NCBI RefSeq assembly: GCF_032854445.1
Contig: NC_088297.1
Coordinates: 13,129,039 to 13,193,038 of the forward strand
DNA: 64,000 nt
Reading direction: 5' to 3'
DNA from: Liolophura sinensis
Taxonomy: Eukaryota > Mollusca > Polyplacophora > Chitonida > Chitonidae
Part shown: positions 21,980-33,935 of the stretch, in pieces
Numbering within the stretch: the stretch's first letter is position 1
How the letters are laid out: every line of letters starts with the position of its first letter
Position numbers and translations under genes: made by a program
The notes under the pieces: model-generated
The model's input: the letters and a program-made list of their open reading frames with translations, nothing else
Databases searched by the model: none
What the model was told of the DNA's origin: nothing

Positions 21980-22860
21980 CATTCTTTCATATATAGCATT
22001 GGAAAGAAATTGGTAACAACTCTGTGAGGAGCTACGAGTGTAACTGGTGTAAGGCATTGTGTGTGGAGACAAGTTAAACTTCATTTATTCACTCATCATT
22101 CACGGTGGCAACTGCAGAGGCATACAGAAGTGCACATGCATGTAAACGAATACTCGGGACTAGAACATTCCCTGGACCCGCTCAAATTCTTTCACAGTTC
22201 GTCACAACCACCGTTTAAAATCTCAGATTCGTCTAAGTCTGAATACATAAGAAAGCCTCGAGATCAATAATTTGGCAAAAATGAAACTCCTTGATAGTCT
22301 GGTATATTCCTTACCAGATACAGAAGTCTATGAAATCTGGGCCACACTGATGTCAAATACACATTTTAAAATCCGGAACAATTAACTCAGACAACGGCGT
22401 TAGGTCATGGCCTCATTTTGTCAGGGACTCAAGGTGATTATATGACCTCAAATATCTGTGCTAATTTACACAGGTTTATTCTTGTGTGCAGTAATAAACT
22501 TGAATGCCATTCTATATAATACCCAGCATCCTCTTTGTGGTACTTTGTTCATACCTTTTCTGCGCATATCTTTCTCGTGCGTTATAAGGCTTTGTCTAGG
22601 CTATGAGGCTTTATAAGAATTTTCTACAGGTTTTGTTTATAACACAATGTGTGTTTGAGGCTCTTACACACTTGTATTTGGTGCATTATTTTTTATCTTT
22701 TTTCTTCTTTGGTATATCATATATATATACATATATGAGGTGATTATTAAAATATAATGACTTCGCCCGTGTAACTGTATAAGCTTTTCCCATATTTCGA
22801 ATAATTCATTATAATTACCTTTATAGGTGGTAAACAAGCAGAACCCCCCCCCCCCCCCTC
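21980..22860. other. Non-coding stretch upstream of the Cys-rich exon
   Basis: Probably an intron of the minus-strand gene if the 34.6-kb signal exon belongs to it. No exon found; it ends with a C14 run (22845-22858). Confidence 0.35.
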
Positions 22861-22865
22861 CAACC

Positions 22866-22982
22866 AATGCGACAGCTGATAGGCAACCTGCGGATAATCG
22901 TGGCTTTCCACCGCCATAGTAACCTATAAGTGAAATATTCTTGAATACGGCGTAAAACTCTAATCAAGTAAACAAATAAATT
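22866..22982 (+). repeat. SINE family A tail copy
   Basis: 'ataggcaacctgcggataat' ... 'cttgaatacggcgtaaaact' followed by 'ctaatcaagtaaacaaataaa'. No head. Confidence 0.8.
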
Positions 22983-23540
22983 AGCAGAACATAATGGCCT
23001 ACTGGCTCAAAGTGATATTTCATACGTTTCATGTCAGTTTTTATACATAGTTAGGTTCACCTTAAGGCACGTACTTGTGTAAAACATGTTCACGAGGGTT
23101 CACTTTGTATATCGTCTACCTTTTACCCTACGGATCTCCTGCAACTAGGTGGAAATGATGCCCCTGTGTTACAGTAGTTGGGTGTAATTTATGCAGAATT
23201 ACAGGTAAAACTAAAGTGCAATTATCATACAACACTTCTGTGATAAACTGGAGTATAGTAAACCATACGTTTTACTTTAGCAAAATATAAAAAGTACGGT
23301 CCCGACTTTAAAACTCGGGGCACCGATTTTAAATGTTAGTGCTTAAAAGAACATTTTCACTTTTTTTTCCTTCCTCCAAAAATATTTTTTTTTAATTATT
23401 TTTTCTTCCAGAAATTTCTTTTCACCATGTCACATTCATGGATCCGTAGTCATTGACTATAAAGATAGATCTGCTAATTGGGGTGTGCAGCGACGTACAA
23501 TTATATATGTAAGTGCCACAGAATTTCGCATATTTAAAGT
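22983..23540. other. AT-rich non-coding stretch
   Basis: No exon, inverted repeat or tandem structure seen, apart from T-rich runs at 23360-23410. Confidence 0.35.
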
Positions 23541-23735
23541 CCATTCGTTACCATTGTATCCAGCTAGGGTTACATACCTGTACATTCATTACCAGTGTAT
23601 CCAGCTAAGGTTACATACCTGTGCATTCATTGAAAGTGTATCCAGCCAAGGTAACATACCTGTGCATTCATTACCAGCGTATCCAGCTTTGGTTACATAC
23701 CTGTGCATTCATTACCAGTGTATCTAGCTAGGGTT
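23541..23735. repeat. 41-bp tandem repeat (about 5 copies)
   Basis: 'tacatacctgtgcattcatt' + 'accagtgtatccagctaggg' recurs, with tacatacctg at 23571 and 23612. It abuts the longer array that follows. Confidence 0.85.
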
Positions 23736-23739
23736 ATAT

Positions 23740-25130
23740 ACATGTGTGGGGTCTTCCCTATTGACAGGTGCTTCCTGCTGTTGCATACTGTGAGGTCTTC
23801 CCTATTGACAACAGGTACCTGCTGTTGCATAGTGTGAGGTCTTCCCTATTAACAATTGGTACCTGTCTCCTCTTGTATGGTGTAGGTCTTCTACTGACAA
23901 CTGGTGCCTGCTGTTGTATAGTGTGGGGTCTTCCCTATTAACAATGGGTACCTGTCTCCTCTTGTATAGTGTAGGTCTTCTCTATTGACAACTGGTGCCT
24001 GCAATTGTGTAGGGTGGGGTTTTCCCTGTTGACAACAAGTACCTGCTTTTGCTTAGTGTGGCGTCTTTCACACGGACAACCGGTGCCCGCTGGTGTGTAA
24101 TGTGGGGTCTTCCCCATTGACAACCCGGTGCCTCCTCTTGTACAGTGCGGAGTCTACCTTATTGACACATGTTGCCTGCTCTTGTATGGTGTTGCATCTT
24201 CCCTACTGACAACCGGTGCCTGCTCTTGTATAGTGTGGGGTCTTCCCTATTGACAACTGGTGCCTAATCTTGTACAGTGTGGAGTCTTCCCTATCGAAAA
24301 GCGGTGCATGCTCTTGTGTAGCGTAGCATCTTCTTCCCACTGACAACCGGTGCTTTCTGATGTGTAGTGTGGTGCATGCTCTTGTGTAGTGTGGGATCTT
24401 CTCTATTGACAAAAGGTACCTGCTGTTGTATAGTGTGGAGTGTTCCCTATTGACAACCGGTGCCTGCTCTTGTGTGGTGTGGGATCTTCTCTATTGACAA
24501 CAGACACCTGCTGTTGTATAGTGTGATAGTGTGGAGTCTTCCTTATTGACAACCGGTGCCTGCTGTTGTGTACTGCGGAGTCTTCCCTATTGACAACTGG
24601 TGCCTGCTGTTCTATAGTCTGGGGTCTTCCCTATTGACAACTGGTGCCTGCTCTTGTATAGTGTGGCGTTTTCCCTATGGACAACCCGTGCCTGCTCTTG
24701 TATAGTGTGGGATCTTCCATATTGACAACTGGTACCTGCTGTTGTTTAGTGTGAGGTCTTCCCCACTGACATCTGGTGCCTGCTCTTGTATTGTATGAGG
24801 TCTTCCTTATTGAAAAATAGTGCCTCGATCTTCTTGTATAGTGTGAGGTCTTCCTTATTGGCAAATAGTGCCTCGATCCTCTTGTATAGTATGAGGTCTT
24901 CCTTATTGACAAATAGTGCCTCGATCCTCTTGTATAGTGTGAGGTCTTCCTTATTGAAAAATAGTACCTCGATCCTCTTGTATAGTGTGAGGTCTTCCTT
25001 ATTGACAAATAGTGGCTTGATCCTTTTGTATAGTGTGAGGTCTTCCCTACTGACAGCTGGTGCCTCTTCTTGTATAGCTTACTGTCTTCTATGCTGACAA
25101 CAGACGTCCGCTAGTTTTTAATGCGGCTTC
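23740..25130. repeat. 44-48-bp minisatellite, about 30 copies
   Basis: The unit contains 'ggtcttccctattgacaact' + 'ggtgcctgctcttgtatagt'. The period is 44 bp over most of the array (for example 24591 and 24635) and 48 bp in the last third, where 'aaatagtgcctcgatcctct' appears. Open frames on either strand are by-products of the repeat. Confidence 0.92.
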
Positions 25131-25595
25131 TTCCGTTCTGCAGTAGAACACTAAGCCTCTGTAGGAAAATTTTTAACCAAACCCTCCTGCTTTCTGAGAT
25201 AAATTGACAAATTTGAGACTGGAAGTCACCGGTAATATTTCACATATTGTGCTAATATACAGGCGGAATAACAATTTGAACTTAACTTTTACTAGTCAAC
25301 AACTTTACATCAGCTGTTCATCACTAACTTTCCTTCGTGTCAGGGTGACACAATTCACCCCAATTGTTCTGAGGGCTATAATCACAAACAAGCGCTATTT
25401 ACTATACTGTTTCAGGCATTTATTTCATAAACCACAAGTAAGTATGTATACATCTGCTTAAGGGCCGTATTGTTATAACTTAACTCTTGACTGGATAGCA
25501 TTTTAATATCAAGGTAAAACTTTGCATGTCAGACTGATTGCATGAAGGATTAGTACTTTACAGCTAATCACGTTCATGTTAAGTTTGGTAAAATT

Positions 25596-25657
25596 TGTTC
25601 GGCCAAGGATGGCCCCAGTTAAACCAATGTTGGTTTGGGGCCATCCTTGGCCGAACA
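25596..25657. repeat. Near-perfect hairpin, 21-bp stem plus 6-bp inner stem
   Basis: The left arm 'tgttcggccaaggatggccc' is matched exactly by the right arm 'gggccatccttggccgaaca'. An inner 'aaacca/tggttt' pair encloses a four-base loop, with one 4-nt bulge. The arms are GC-rich against an AT-rich background. Confidence 0.9.
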
Positions 25658-25729
25658 CACTTTTTGACAAACATAATATCACAGCAATCTCGGACTACAT
25701 CTAAATATGAGTGTATGAAAGAGGGAAAA

Positions 25730-26065
25730 GGTTTGGGGGCAACCGCTAGAGGCGTTTGCATTCTAATCGCTGTACGCGAGTACGGGTTCGAACCCGGCCT
25801 TGAAGATGAGATTTGAATATTCACCCGCTCACCGGGCTCGTGTTCTCGTTTGCGCAATCTCGCACCGGCTCGTTTTGAAGATAACATGTCTTCCAGCAGT
25901 ATGATGTGCATATTGTGATGTATGCCCTGTGTGGGAATGTTCGTCAGTAACTTGCCAAAAGCCAGTGGTTTACGCCAGGCACTTCGGTTTCCCCCACCCA
26001 TGAAGATCATCATGGTACAAGTGAAAACTTCTTCAGCGTGACATTAAGGAAAGATCCAGTCAATG
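25730..26065 (+). repeat. Third SINE-like element (family C), with internal Pol III-type boxes
   Basis: A tRNA-like head 'gggggcaaccgctagaggcg' and a perfect B box 'gggttcgaaccc' near 25785 are followed by a body 'gtcagtaacttgccaaaagc' and 'cggtttcccccaccc'. The tail is 'agtgaaaacttcttcagcgt'. The head differs from families A and B; the core resembles the conserved SINE core. Confidence 0.5.
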
Positions 26066-27180
26066 AATAAATATATTATTTAATAAATAGTTGCCGACAT
26101 GGACTCGTCCAGCCACAAGAAGTCAGTGTATGTACATACATTAGTTGCTGAATGGGGAAACTTCAATGAGCATCGCAATTGAGATATTTACAGCCCCAAA
26201 TTTGTCGGACTGACGGTAACATACGCGCATTAAAACTTCCCACGCATAAACCTACATCATGACCTCAAGATCTGTCTTGTTAAGGCAGCAAATTGGAGAT
26301 AGGCTCTCTAAGAGCTCAGAGATTGGTTGGCCATGTCCCCAGATTAGCTTCCACATTAACTGCTCTGAATCGTAACCTTCAGTAACTTGGAAGACGCTCC
26401 TGTCGCCTGGATTCGCTGTCTTCAAAGTGGCAACACTTAACGCCACAAAACAAAGTGTCGCATGATCTCAAACTAATTCTGAATTCAAATCTAATGAATT
26501 CAGAATTAACTAATTCTGAATAGGCGAGAATAATAAACACCATAACATCGCAATTAACACCAATGTAGCGACGGAACCACAGGACAGAACTTCGCGAAAA
26601 AAGGCAATTTCGAATCACGTGACGACGTTCACAAAATTAGATCCTCCTTTTTTGACACTACTTGATTATAGCTCCTTCTGTCTATTATTAACACACAAAT
26701 TAAAGTTAAGAGTACCGAACAAGTTTTAATGGTGTATAAATTCTTGAGTTTAATCCAATAATTCCAAGAGTTTATCTTTTCCGGACGATGACTAGTTCGT
26801 CGGACTCAAACTGAAAATGGCGGCTAGCAAAGTTTAGTTTGCTGCCAATGCATCGGGTACATTTGTGATAATTGTGACTTTATGACCTTTATTATTGACG
26901 AATAACTAGGTGAAATGAAGACAGAATGACTTCAGAGTTAAAGGAAACACGATTTTGTAGCACACAGCTTTGACATATTCAGGACAGCACACTCGAAAAG
27001 ACAGAAATCCAGGTAAGTGAATGGAAGACCACAGATCTGTATTTATGAAAGCTAAGCTGAGAAAAATGAAATAAATCTATGATCTAACTCTGGAACTGAT
27101 GTCAAATTATGCTTGGGAAGTTTTTAATGCACGTGTGAACAGCAGTAGGTGTTCGTTAACGTCAGTTCGACAAATTTGGG
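26066..27180. other. Intergenic or intronic DNA with a SINE-B scrap and a short palindrome
   Basis: A SINE-B fragment ('catggactcgtccagccaca') is at about 26097-26150. 'ttctgaattc..gaattcagaa' at about 26476-26507 is a small inverted repeat. No exon recognised. Confidence 0.4.
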
Positions 27181-27345
27181 GCCGTTTCATTCCGTAGCTC
27201 TCGTAACTACATTGCTCGATGAGAGTTGCCCTACTCCGCAACTGGTTCACACATCTAACACACATCCTCGTTGTCATACAACTGAAAAATTGTTAAGTAG
27301 GCCTATATACGACGTTAAACCCTAAGCATGTACATACATACATTC
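27181..27345 (+). repeat. SINE family B, 3' part
   Basis: 'tcgttgtcatacaactgaaa' + 'aattgttaagtaggcctata' + 'tacgacgttaaaccctaagc' and a 'catacataca' tail match the 3' end of family B. Confidence 0.55.
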
Positions 27346-29589
27346 ATACAGTGTGACGAAACCCTTCATACATATTTTGTTGACACTGTGATGTACATGG
27401 AGTTTCAAGGATTACCCTAAGATTGTTCTTATTTTCCCATTTACGCTGTTTACATACCTTTATTTCGTAATTACACTATTTTTACACAACAACTTCAAAC
27501 TTGTAGAATTTGTTTAAAGAAAATCAATTTTCACCTCGTGATTTGATTTACTGAGAACATCGTGCGAAGATCGCTACATTGTTTACATGTCACATGGGAT
27601 GCAGCGAGAAATGGAGCTATTACGTGGCAATATCTTATATAAACAGCCGTTTTAATACTGTGGTCAATTTCGTTAATATTTTAAGTAATTTACCACCTGG
27701 TTTCGGTGATATGGACTATGGTAAACATATGGGAAAATACAGCATATATTATAGGTTACGTCCAGAGACCGCCACTTGGCTAGGCTGCACAGTCATTGGT
27801 TAATATTTTACCGACAGGTGGCGCTTTTCACATGAGGCGCGAAGATATAAATTTGAGAAGGCGACGTAACCTTCACTTAGTCTTTGGCTGAGTCATGTGT
27901 GCAGTCACGTCAATGTGAGTACACTGAATTAACATGCTCTTTCCATACGCATGAATAACAAATCTGGAAAAAATACGGAAATAATATGGACCTCAGTCAG
28001 CAATAATATTCCTCAGAAGCAACTCGGGTAGCCGGTACCAAGATTTGATTCACCCATAGCACAAACTCGGGGTAACCCAATGATGAAACTACGGGAGCTC
28101 GTCTAGTAGCCGAAAAGCTAAGACGTTAGCATCCAGTGGTTACATGTCACTAAGAGTGAATTAAAGGTTGCGCTTATTAGGTAATATTACCCAAATCATC
28201 TGTCCAGTCAAGGGATTCATGCCATGATAACAGAAACAAACTCGGGGCAAACATACATGTATATTGAAGCATCCACAATACTCCTACCCGTGTAAGAATC
28301 CTCATGCATCAACGTCGCAAGTTAATTTGTACTCAGACACAGGAAGGGTTTGGTTTATCATACACATAGAGTTACGAAAACTGCAGCCCAGTGACCGTGT
28401 AGTCAGGGAGACGGTTACATTTCCGTTCTATCGGTGGATAGCTTTAAGCATTGCCCGTGTTAAGTTCATTTGTTATACTCACCGGGTAAATAAGCATATT
28501 GATCAGAGTTCTTTCGACGCATCATTTTCCGGTCTAATACAAAATCGAGTAACAAGTGGAGGTCTGACCAACACGCACCGATCACCAACATTACATTTAC
28601 ACAGGGACTGCACATCTACTGGTCTACACTGACATAGTACACGAATACTCCACCCCATGATATTTCTCGGGGTAAACTACGCTGCAACATGGCGTACATA
28701 GGATTTCACAGTTACCTCCCCTTATCTAACCCAACTGATAGATGCATAGGAGGTCATTTACCTGTGAGCAGGTCATATGGTTTTATTTCACGTCACAAGG
28801 TGGACATTTCTAAATGGGAATTGCAAGTGGCCCGAGATAGAAGCGGGAAGAATATCTTATTCGAAAGAAATCGATTTTAATTCCATTCAAATTTTAATGG
28901 TTTGTAACTAAATGTATTCATTTACATTTCAAATACCGCATTTTTTTTACTTAAATATTAATTAAGTCTAGATTCGTATTTCCAGTTGAGAGCCAGTGGT
29001 GTCAGCACTGACTATATAAGGCTGGCAATTTTAAGGTTTCTCTCAACGAAGGAAAGCGAAATAATTCAATCAAATCGTCATCCAGACGGGGTATATTGAG
29101 ATATATATTCGAGATACTCGGTTGACCGTAACAATAGATAGGCTACATACTTTTCATTTGCGACAAAGTAACACTTTAATTTTTAAACTTAAAACATTTT
29201 AAAGCTGTTGCTTTCTGCATTCTCACAGTTTTGTATTAAGTGTCGTCACCCGGTTATTATTTTACACATGCGCATTAACTACATTTAGGCTAATTTATTT
29301 TATTGATATTTTACGCGGTACCCAAGAATATTACACTTATATACGACGGGGCCAGTTTGACGCTAATAAGATGCTTTAACCAAAAGTCACCACGGCGGAA
29401 AACAATATAGCTCATTATATAGTCGATTCTGTTTGTTTGTTTATTTTGTTTTGTTTTGTTGGGTTTTTTTGTTTTGTTTTTTTGTTTGTTTTTTTGTTGA
29501 TAGTATTAGCTGACAGTTTATGTCAAAATTTTCATTGTCAAGTTTGCGCCTATTAGAATCTGCTCCAAGAGGAGAGAGCGACAACCATA
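27346..29589. other. Long stretch without recognised gene
   Basis: Only a reversed SINE-A scrap at about 29295-29355 ('tattttacgcggtacccaag') and G/T-rich low complexity at 29435-29500. A TATA-like 'agatataaatttgaga' near 27845 is followed by 'cttcacttagtc', which could be a Pol II core promoter, but no linked exon is visible. Frames up to 122 codons show no family resemblance. Confidence 0.35.
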
Positions 29590-29972
29590 CCCGTTAATGC
29601 GCACATATCGTTCTCTACACTCGCTTTACATCATGCGCTACTACCACCACCTTTGCAGCCTGTGCGACGCACATAGGCTTGCTTAGGGTTACCCTCACCA
29701 CTGCTATCCTCGCGCGAAACTATTTAATCAGCATTCATCAATAAAATTATTCAAGGCTTGGTTAGAATCACGTTGAACATATTTCAGTTAAAGAGAATGC
29801 ATATGTATCAAGTATGGTTGAGACAAATTTTTGGTGTTTTCTGACATCATTCCTGGCCTCGTCACCGTAGCCTTAGTGACCTTGGCGTTGTTCAGGATTT
29901 CTACATATAACAAAATTTGTTGGTAGTGGCAGTGATATAAAGCGAATTAAAGAGCGGCGCATGCGCTATAAG
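29590..29972. mobile_element. MITE family 4, copy 1
   Basis: Inner TIR 'cgctttacatcatgcgctac' (29622) against 'gtagtggcagtgatataaag' + 'cg' (to 29944). The outer ends carry 'gcgc' motifs. It shares 'acttttt/ttttggtgttttctga' and 'ttggcgttgttcaggattt' with copy 2 at 32261-32584. Confidence 0.75.
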
Positions 29973-30096
29973 GAATATGCTTGGCAACGAAATACTTAAA
30001 CTACGCATTGTGACCAATGGAACTTTTTAAGTTACGTAAAGCGTAGTTGGGCTACCAGTTTTTCAGTGGATGTAACAGAAGTAATAAAGCTACGCT

Positions 30097-30390
30097 ATTT
30101 CAAAAGACATACAGACATACAGGCGGGCAGACAGACAGACACAGAGGCAGACAGGCATAGAGACATAGAGACATACAAACAGGGATGCAGACATACAGAT
30201 GGACAGGTTTACAGACTGACGTACAGGTATACAGACAGAGAGACAGGCTGACAGACAGACACAGGCAGGAATACACACAGACATGCAGACATACGGACAG
30301 TCAGAGACAGTCAGGCAGGACAAACAGACAGACAGTCAGAGTTAGACAGACACACAATCAGACACACACACAGACAGACGCACAGGCAGG
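30097..30390. repeat. ACAG/ACAT microsatellite, first block
   Basis: Imperfect (ACAG)n and (ACAT)n with 'cagacagacagacacag' cores. It gives open frames on both strands (YRQTDRQT / CLSVCLSV) that are not genes. Confidence 0.95.
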
Positions 30391-30582
30391 CGCTGTAAGT
30401 AGTATGCGCGACAACGGAATATTTGAACTACTACTACTAACTACTAACAATTGTGACCAGAACTAGACATAGGAGGGATTTCGATACATATAACTAGCAG
30501 AAAATTAAAGGCTATATTGTATTTTATTAAAGGCTTAAATATATTGACTAAGTTTCATCCAAAGCCATTCACAACTTTTTCA

Positions 30583-30885
30583 AGCTTACAGACATACAAA
30601 CAGACAAACAAACACACAGACAGACAGACGGTAAGACAGTCATACAGACAGATATACAAACAGAAAAACATACGCACAGACAGACAGACGGTAAGACAGT
30701 CATACAGACAGACATGCAAACAGAAAAACAAACACACAGACAGGCAGTAAGACAGTCATACAGACAGGCAAACAGGCACACACAGACGCTTGCACAGACA
30801 GACATACACACAGACAGACACACGCACAGAATCACAGACATACACACAGCCATACACAGAGAGACACACAGACAGACACACTGAC
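30583..30885. repeat. ACAG/ACAA microsatellite, second block
   Basis: A similar imperfect array with higher-order units ('cagacagacggtaagacagt' + 'catacagacaga' repeats three times). The DNA between the two blocks repeats flanking sequence of block 1 ('tatgcgcgacaacggaatat' against 'tatgcttggcaacgaaatac'), suggesting segmental duplication. Confidence 0.93.
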
Positions 30886-31369
30886 TAATAAACGCCGTCA
30901 AAAACATGACCGCCCTCCTCAAATGTGGTATTCAAGAGATAATATTACAACACGTGCCTGACTAATATCTGGTTGGAAATATAACCCCATGTACTGGCTG
31001 CGTGCCTTATGTGCATGTATTCGAAAGTTATTTTACTACAGCCTTCAAGACAAGTATATGACTAAAAAACATGAGCTATGTGCTGACACGGGTATACTTC
31101 CGGATCGAATTTCCAAATAATAACTGTTACAGTATTGATATGTGTTAGCTTCGTTGGCCATGTTCCCAACTTTTTAGTTAACATTCACATAAACTTAGCA
31201 TTTCTGACAGCTATGATAGGACGAATTAAACGGACCTCAGATCTACTATAGGCCTATATTTGTTAGATATGTGTACATTCTTGTTTGTTTGTTTGTTTTA
31301 GCAGAGACCGGTGGAAACCCACGATCATCCAGGGTTTCTTTGAAATAAAATCATTCATAATAGTGCTTT

Positions 31370-31850
31370 TATTTATTTTTCATCTATTTGATTGTTGCCT
31401 ATAATGCCATTCATACTCAGGCACTTTACACGTACACGATGACGTGTAGTTTTATGGTTGGTTGCCAGCTCAGTGCAATAATCCAGTGGCCCCTCTCCAA
31501 TGCGGTGGCTGTGAGTTCAAGTCCAGCTCATGCTGGTTTCCCCTCCAACCGTACGTGGGAACGACAGCCTTAGCAACCTCCATATGGTCGTGAGTGTGGA
31601 TGCTACGTCTTCCAGTAGTGATTCCTCATTCAACAGATTGCTCATTCAATAGATTGCCCAATCAACACCATTTATTCACTAGTACCTTTACACAACTCCG
31701 GACTGGTACATTGCATAACATTACATGACAATGAGTTTCCTCTGGGCTCTGTCCGGTTTCCTCCCACCAGAATGCTGACGACAATTGTGTGAATGAAATG
31801 TCCTTGAGTTCGGTGTAAAAAACCAATCCACTGAATAAAATAAATTTACG
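31370..31850 (+). repeat. SINE family A copy split by about 130 bp of foreign DNA
   Basis: Head/body 'gcggtggctgtgagttcaag' to 'catatggtcgtgag' (31466-31597) and the continuation 'tgggctctgtccggtttcct' to 'ggtgtaaaaaaccaatccac' (31736-31845) are separated by unrelated AT-rich sequence at about 31598-31727. A reversed SINE-A tail precedes it. Confidence 0.75.
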
Positions 31851-32260
31851 TGTGGAGAATATCGGAGCGTCGAGATACTCCAACGACCTTTGTCGGCACA
31901 CCATGGTGGTGAAAACATGTGGTCTTTATGATTCACGAGCGTCAACATGCGCAAACGGTCACACGAGCGTCATCGACGGCTTATTGTCACCACAGCCCAA
32001 CGAACACGTTGTTTTAAGACGTTTAAGGGAAATCTAGTCCCTGTGCCCAAAACCGGATTTGAACCCTCACACTTCTTGTGTCCTAGCGAATGAAACGAAG
32101 CACCTGAAGTAGTCGGCCACAACCCTTTTCCCTATAAAAGAAGCACGACCAGAAAAACACGAAAACCCTCCTAAATTCGCAATTACATATGGAGTGAAGT
32201 ACGCGGCACACCTGTTTCAAGAGGTGCAAGATTTGCTTCGCCTGGGCATAGAAGGCTATA

Positions 32261-32584
32261 CTCCTTACAGCGCATGCGTAGCTTTCCACCTTTCGCTTTA
32301 CATCAGGCCACAGACCCCCCATTAATTTTCCATAAGCGACAATGTTAAGGTTTAGCGCTGTACCTCAGTCCCAAACATTCCGTGGCCAATAAGCTTTCGT
32401 GCTTATTTTAGATCAAGAGAATATATGTGTATAAAGTATTATTAGAAACAACTTTGAGAATTTTTGTGTTTACTGATATGCTTACGTCATGACCTCGACG
32501 TTGTTCAAGATTTGTGTACAAAATTTGCAAGTGGTGGCAGTGATGTAAAGCGACCGCCGAGAGCGGCGCCTGCATTGCAAGGAG
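32261..32584. mobile_element. MITE family 4, copy 2
   Basis: The ends 'ctccttacagcgcatgcgta' and 'gcgcctgcattgcaaggag' are inverted repeats, and the inner 12 bases 'cgctttacatca' / 'tgatgtaaagcg' are a perfect inverted pair. It is the better-preserved copy of the family. Confidence 0.82.
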
Positions 32585-32751
32585 TCTGCGACAGTGAGAG
32601 TCCCCTACACAACGGGGACTCCAAGTTACAGAAGGGAACCTAACAGTTTTACTTCCTTGATGGAAAGGGACATTTTATCCTCGTGTACGGAACATATTAC
32701 GCACGACAAATTCATGAGACACATATCAGTTACAGGACGACGAGGAGTCAT

Positions 32752-32995
32752 TAAAAGTGTGTAGATATACCGTGACTTCTTATGGCAGGGTGAGTCCATC
32801 ACCCCGCTGAAGTTCTGCAGCCACTGACGTATAATACCGGAGACACCTTATGGTGATACCGAGTCAGCTAGTCCTGTTTCCTTGCTCTAGCCACTCAGTG
32901 CTGAGCACCAAGCGAGGCAGCAGCAAATGCCATTTTTAAAGTATTTTGTATCACCCGACCCGGATTTGATCCCCGTGACTTCGAGACAAAACGGC
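32752..32995 (-). repeat. SINE family B copy, reverse
   Basis: Contains 'cttatggcagggtgagtcca', 'ccactcagtgctgagcacca' and 'agcgaggcagcag', the reverse complement of the family-B body; near 32975 it has the head end 'cgacccggatttgatcc'. Confidence 0.7.
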
Positions 32996-33129
32996 AAATT
33001 TGGACTTACTTTCATGCAGTAATTTTAATAAATGGTTGTTTCACAGACACCGTTAAATTGATACTCTATAACCTAATCAGCTGAATTAACACAATGCTAT
33101 ATGTGTTTTCTGAGCGACTTCAGAACAGA

Positions 33130-33540
33130 TTATGATTTATTTATTCATTTATTTATTTAAATTCAATTTTTTATGTGAATGGTGTTTTACGCCGTATACT
33201 CAAATAAAGTATATATTTCATTTATACGACGGCCGGCAACATTACGGAAAGAGGAAACCGGGCAGAGTCCGCGGGGAACCCAGTACCATTAGCAGGTTGC
33301 TGAAAACAAATTATTTATTTATTTATTTATGTATTTATTTATTGCATTAGTGCTACACGCCGCACTCAAAAATATTTCACTTATACGACAGTGGCGAGCA
33401 TTGTGGTGAGAGAAAACCGGGCTTGCCGGGAGGGAAACCATGCAGGGTCATCCGCAGGTTGCTGAGAACAGGTTATTTATTTATTTGATTGTTGTTTTAC
33501 GCCGTATTCTGGAATATTTCACTTTACGATCCCCCGCGGT
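33130..33540 (-). repeat. Cluster of three SINE family A copies, reverse, plus a GT microsatellite
   Basis: Starts at about 33175 ('gaatggtgttttacgccgta'), 33345 ('ttagtgctacacgccgcact') and 33485 ('gattgttgttttacgccgta'). All are truncated before the tRNA head. A (GT)n run follows at 33543-33560. Confidence 0.8.
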
Positions 33541-33764
33541 TTGTGTGTGTGTGTGTGTGTGGGAGGGGAGGGGGGCCGGTATACAAACTACTGTGTTGTA
33601 TATAGTGATTTGCCCTGTTGTTACATTTGCAGGAAACATGTTGTCCCATATTTGTGTTACAGTAACATGATTTATTCTATATACATCACTCAGAAAAGTA
33701 CTATATATGTTAAAGACTAATTCTTAGGTTAATTCATTTGAATTGTTGTTCAACGATGTACTCA

Positions 33765-33935
33765 ATTTATTTGATTTGGTGTTTTACGCCACACTCAGGA
33801 TTAAAGCCATTATCAATTTATTTGATCTGGTGTTTTACGCCGTACTCAAGAATGTCTCACTTAAACAATGGTGGTCGATAATATATGTGGAGGAAACCAA
33901 TGTATCCGGAACAAACAACCGACCTTTAGCAAGTC
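33765..33935 (-). repeat. Two SINE family A tail fragments, reverse
   Basis: 'gatttggtgttttacgccac' and 'gatctggtgttttacgccgt' 60 bp apart; the second continues to 'gtggaggaaaccaat'. Confidence 0.75.

Noticed and set aside
25735-25800. Possible functional tRNA gene
   Set aside because: B box is perfect, but acceptor and T stems do not close well and a SINE-like core follows; treated as a SINE head.
27830-27930. TATA-like and initiator-like sequence suggesting a promoter
   Set aside because: No exon, signal peptide or start codon of any length can be linked to it; kept only as a remark.
30066-30922. YRQTDRQT / CLSVCLSV-type frames
   Set aside because: ACAG microsatellite translation.
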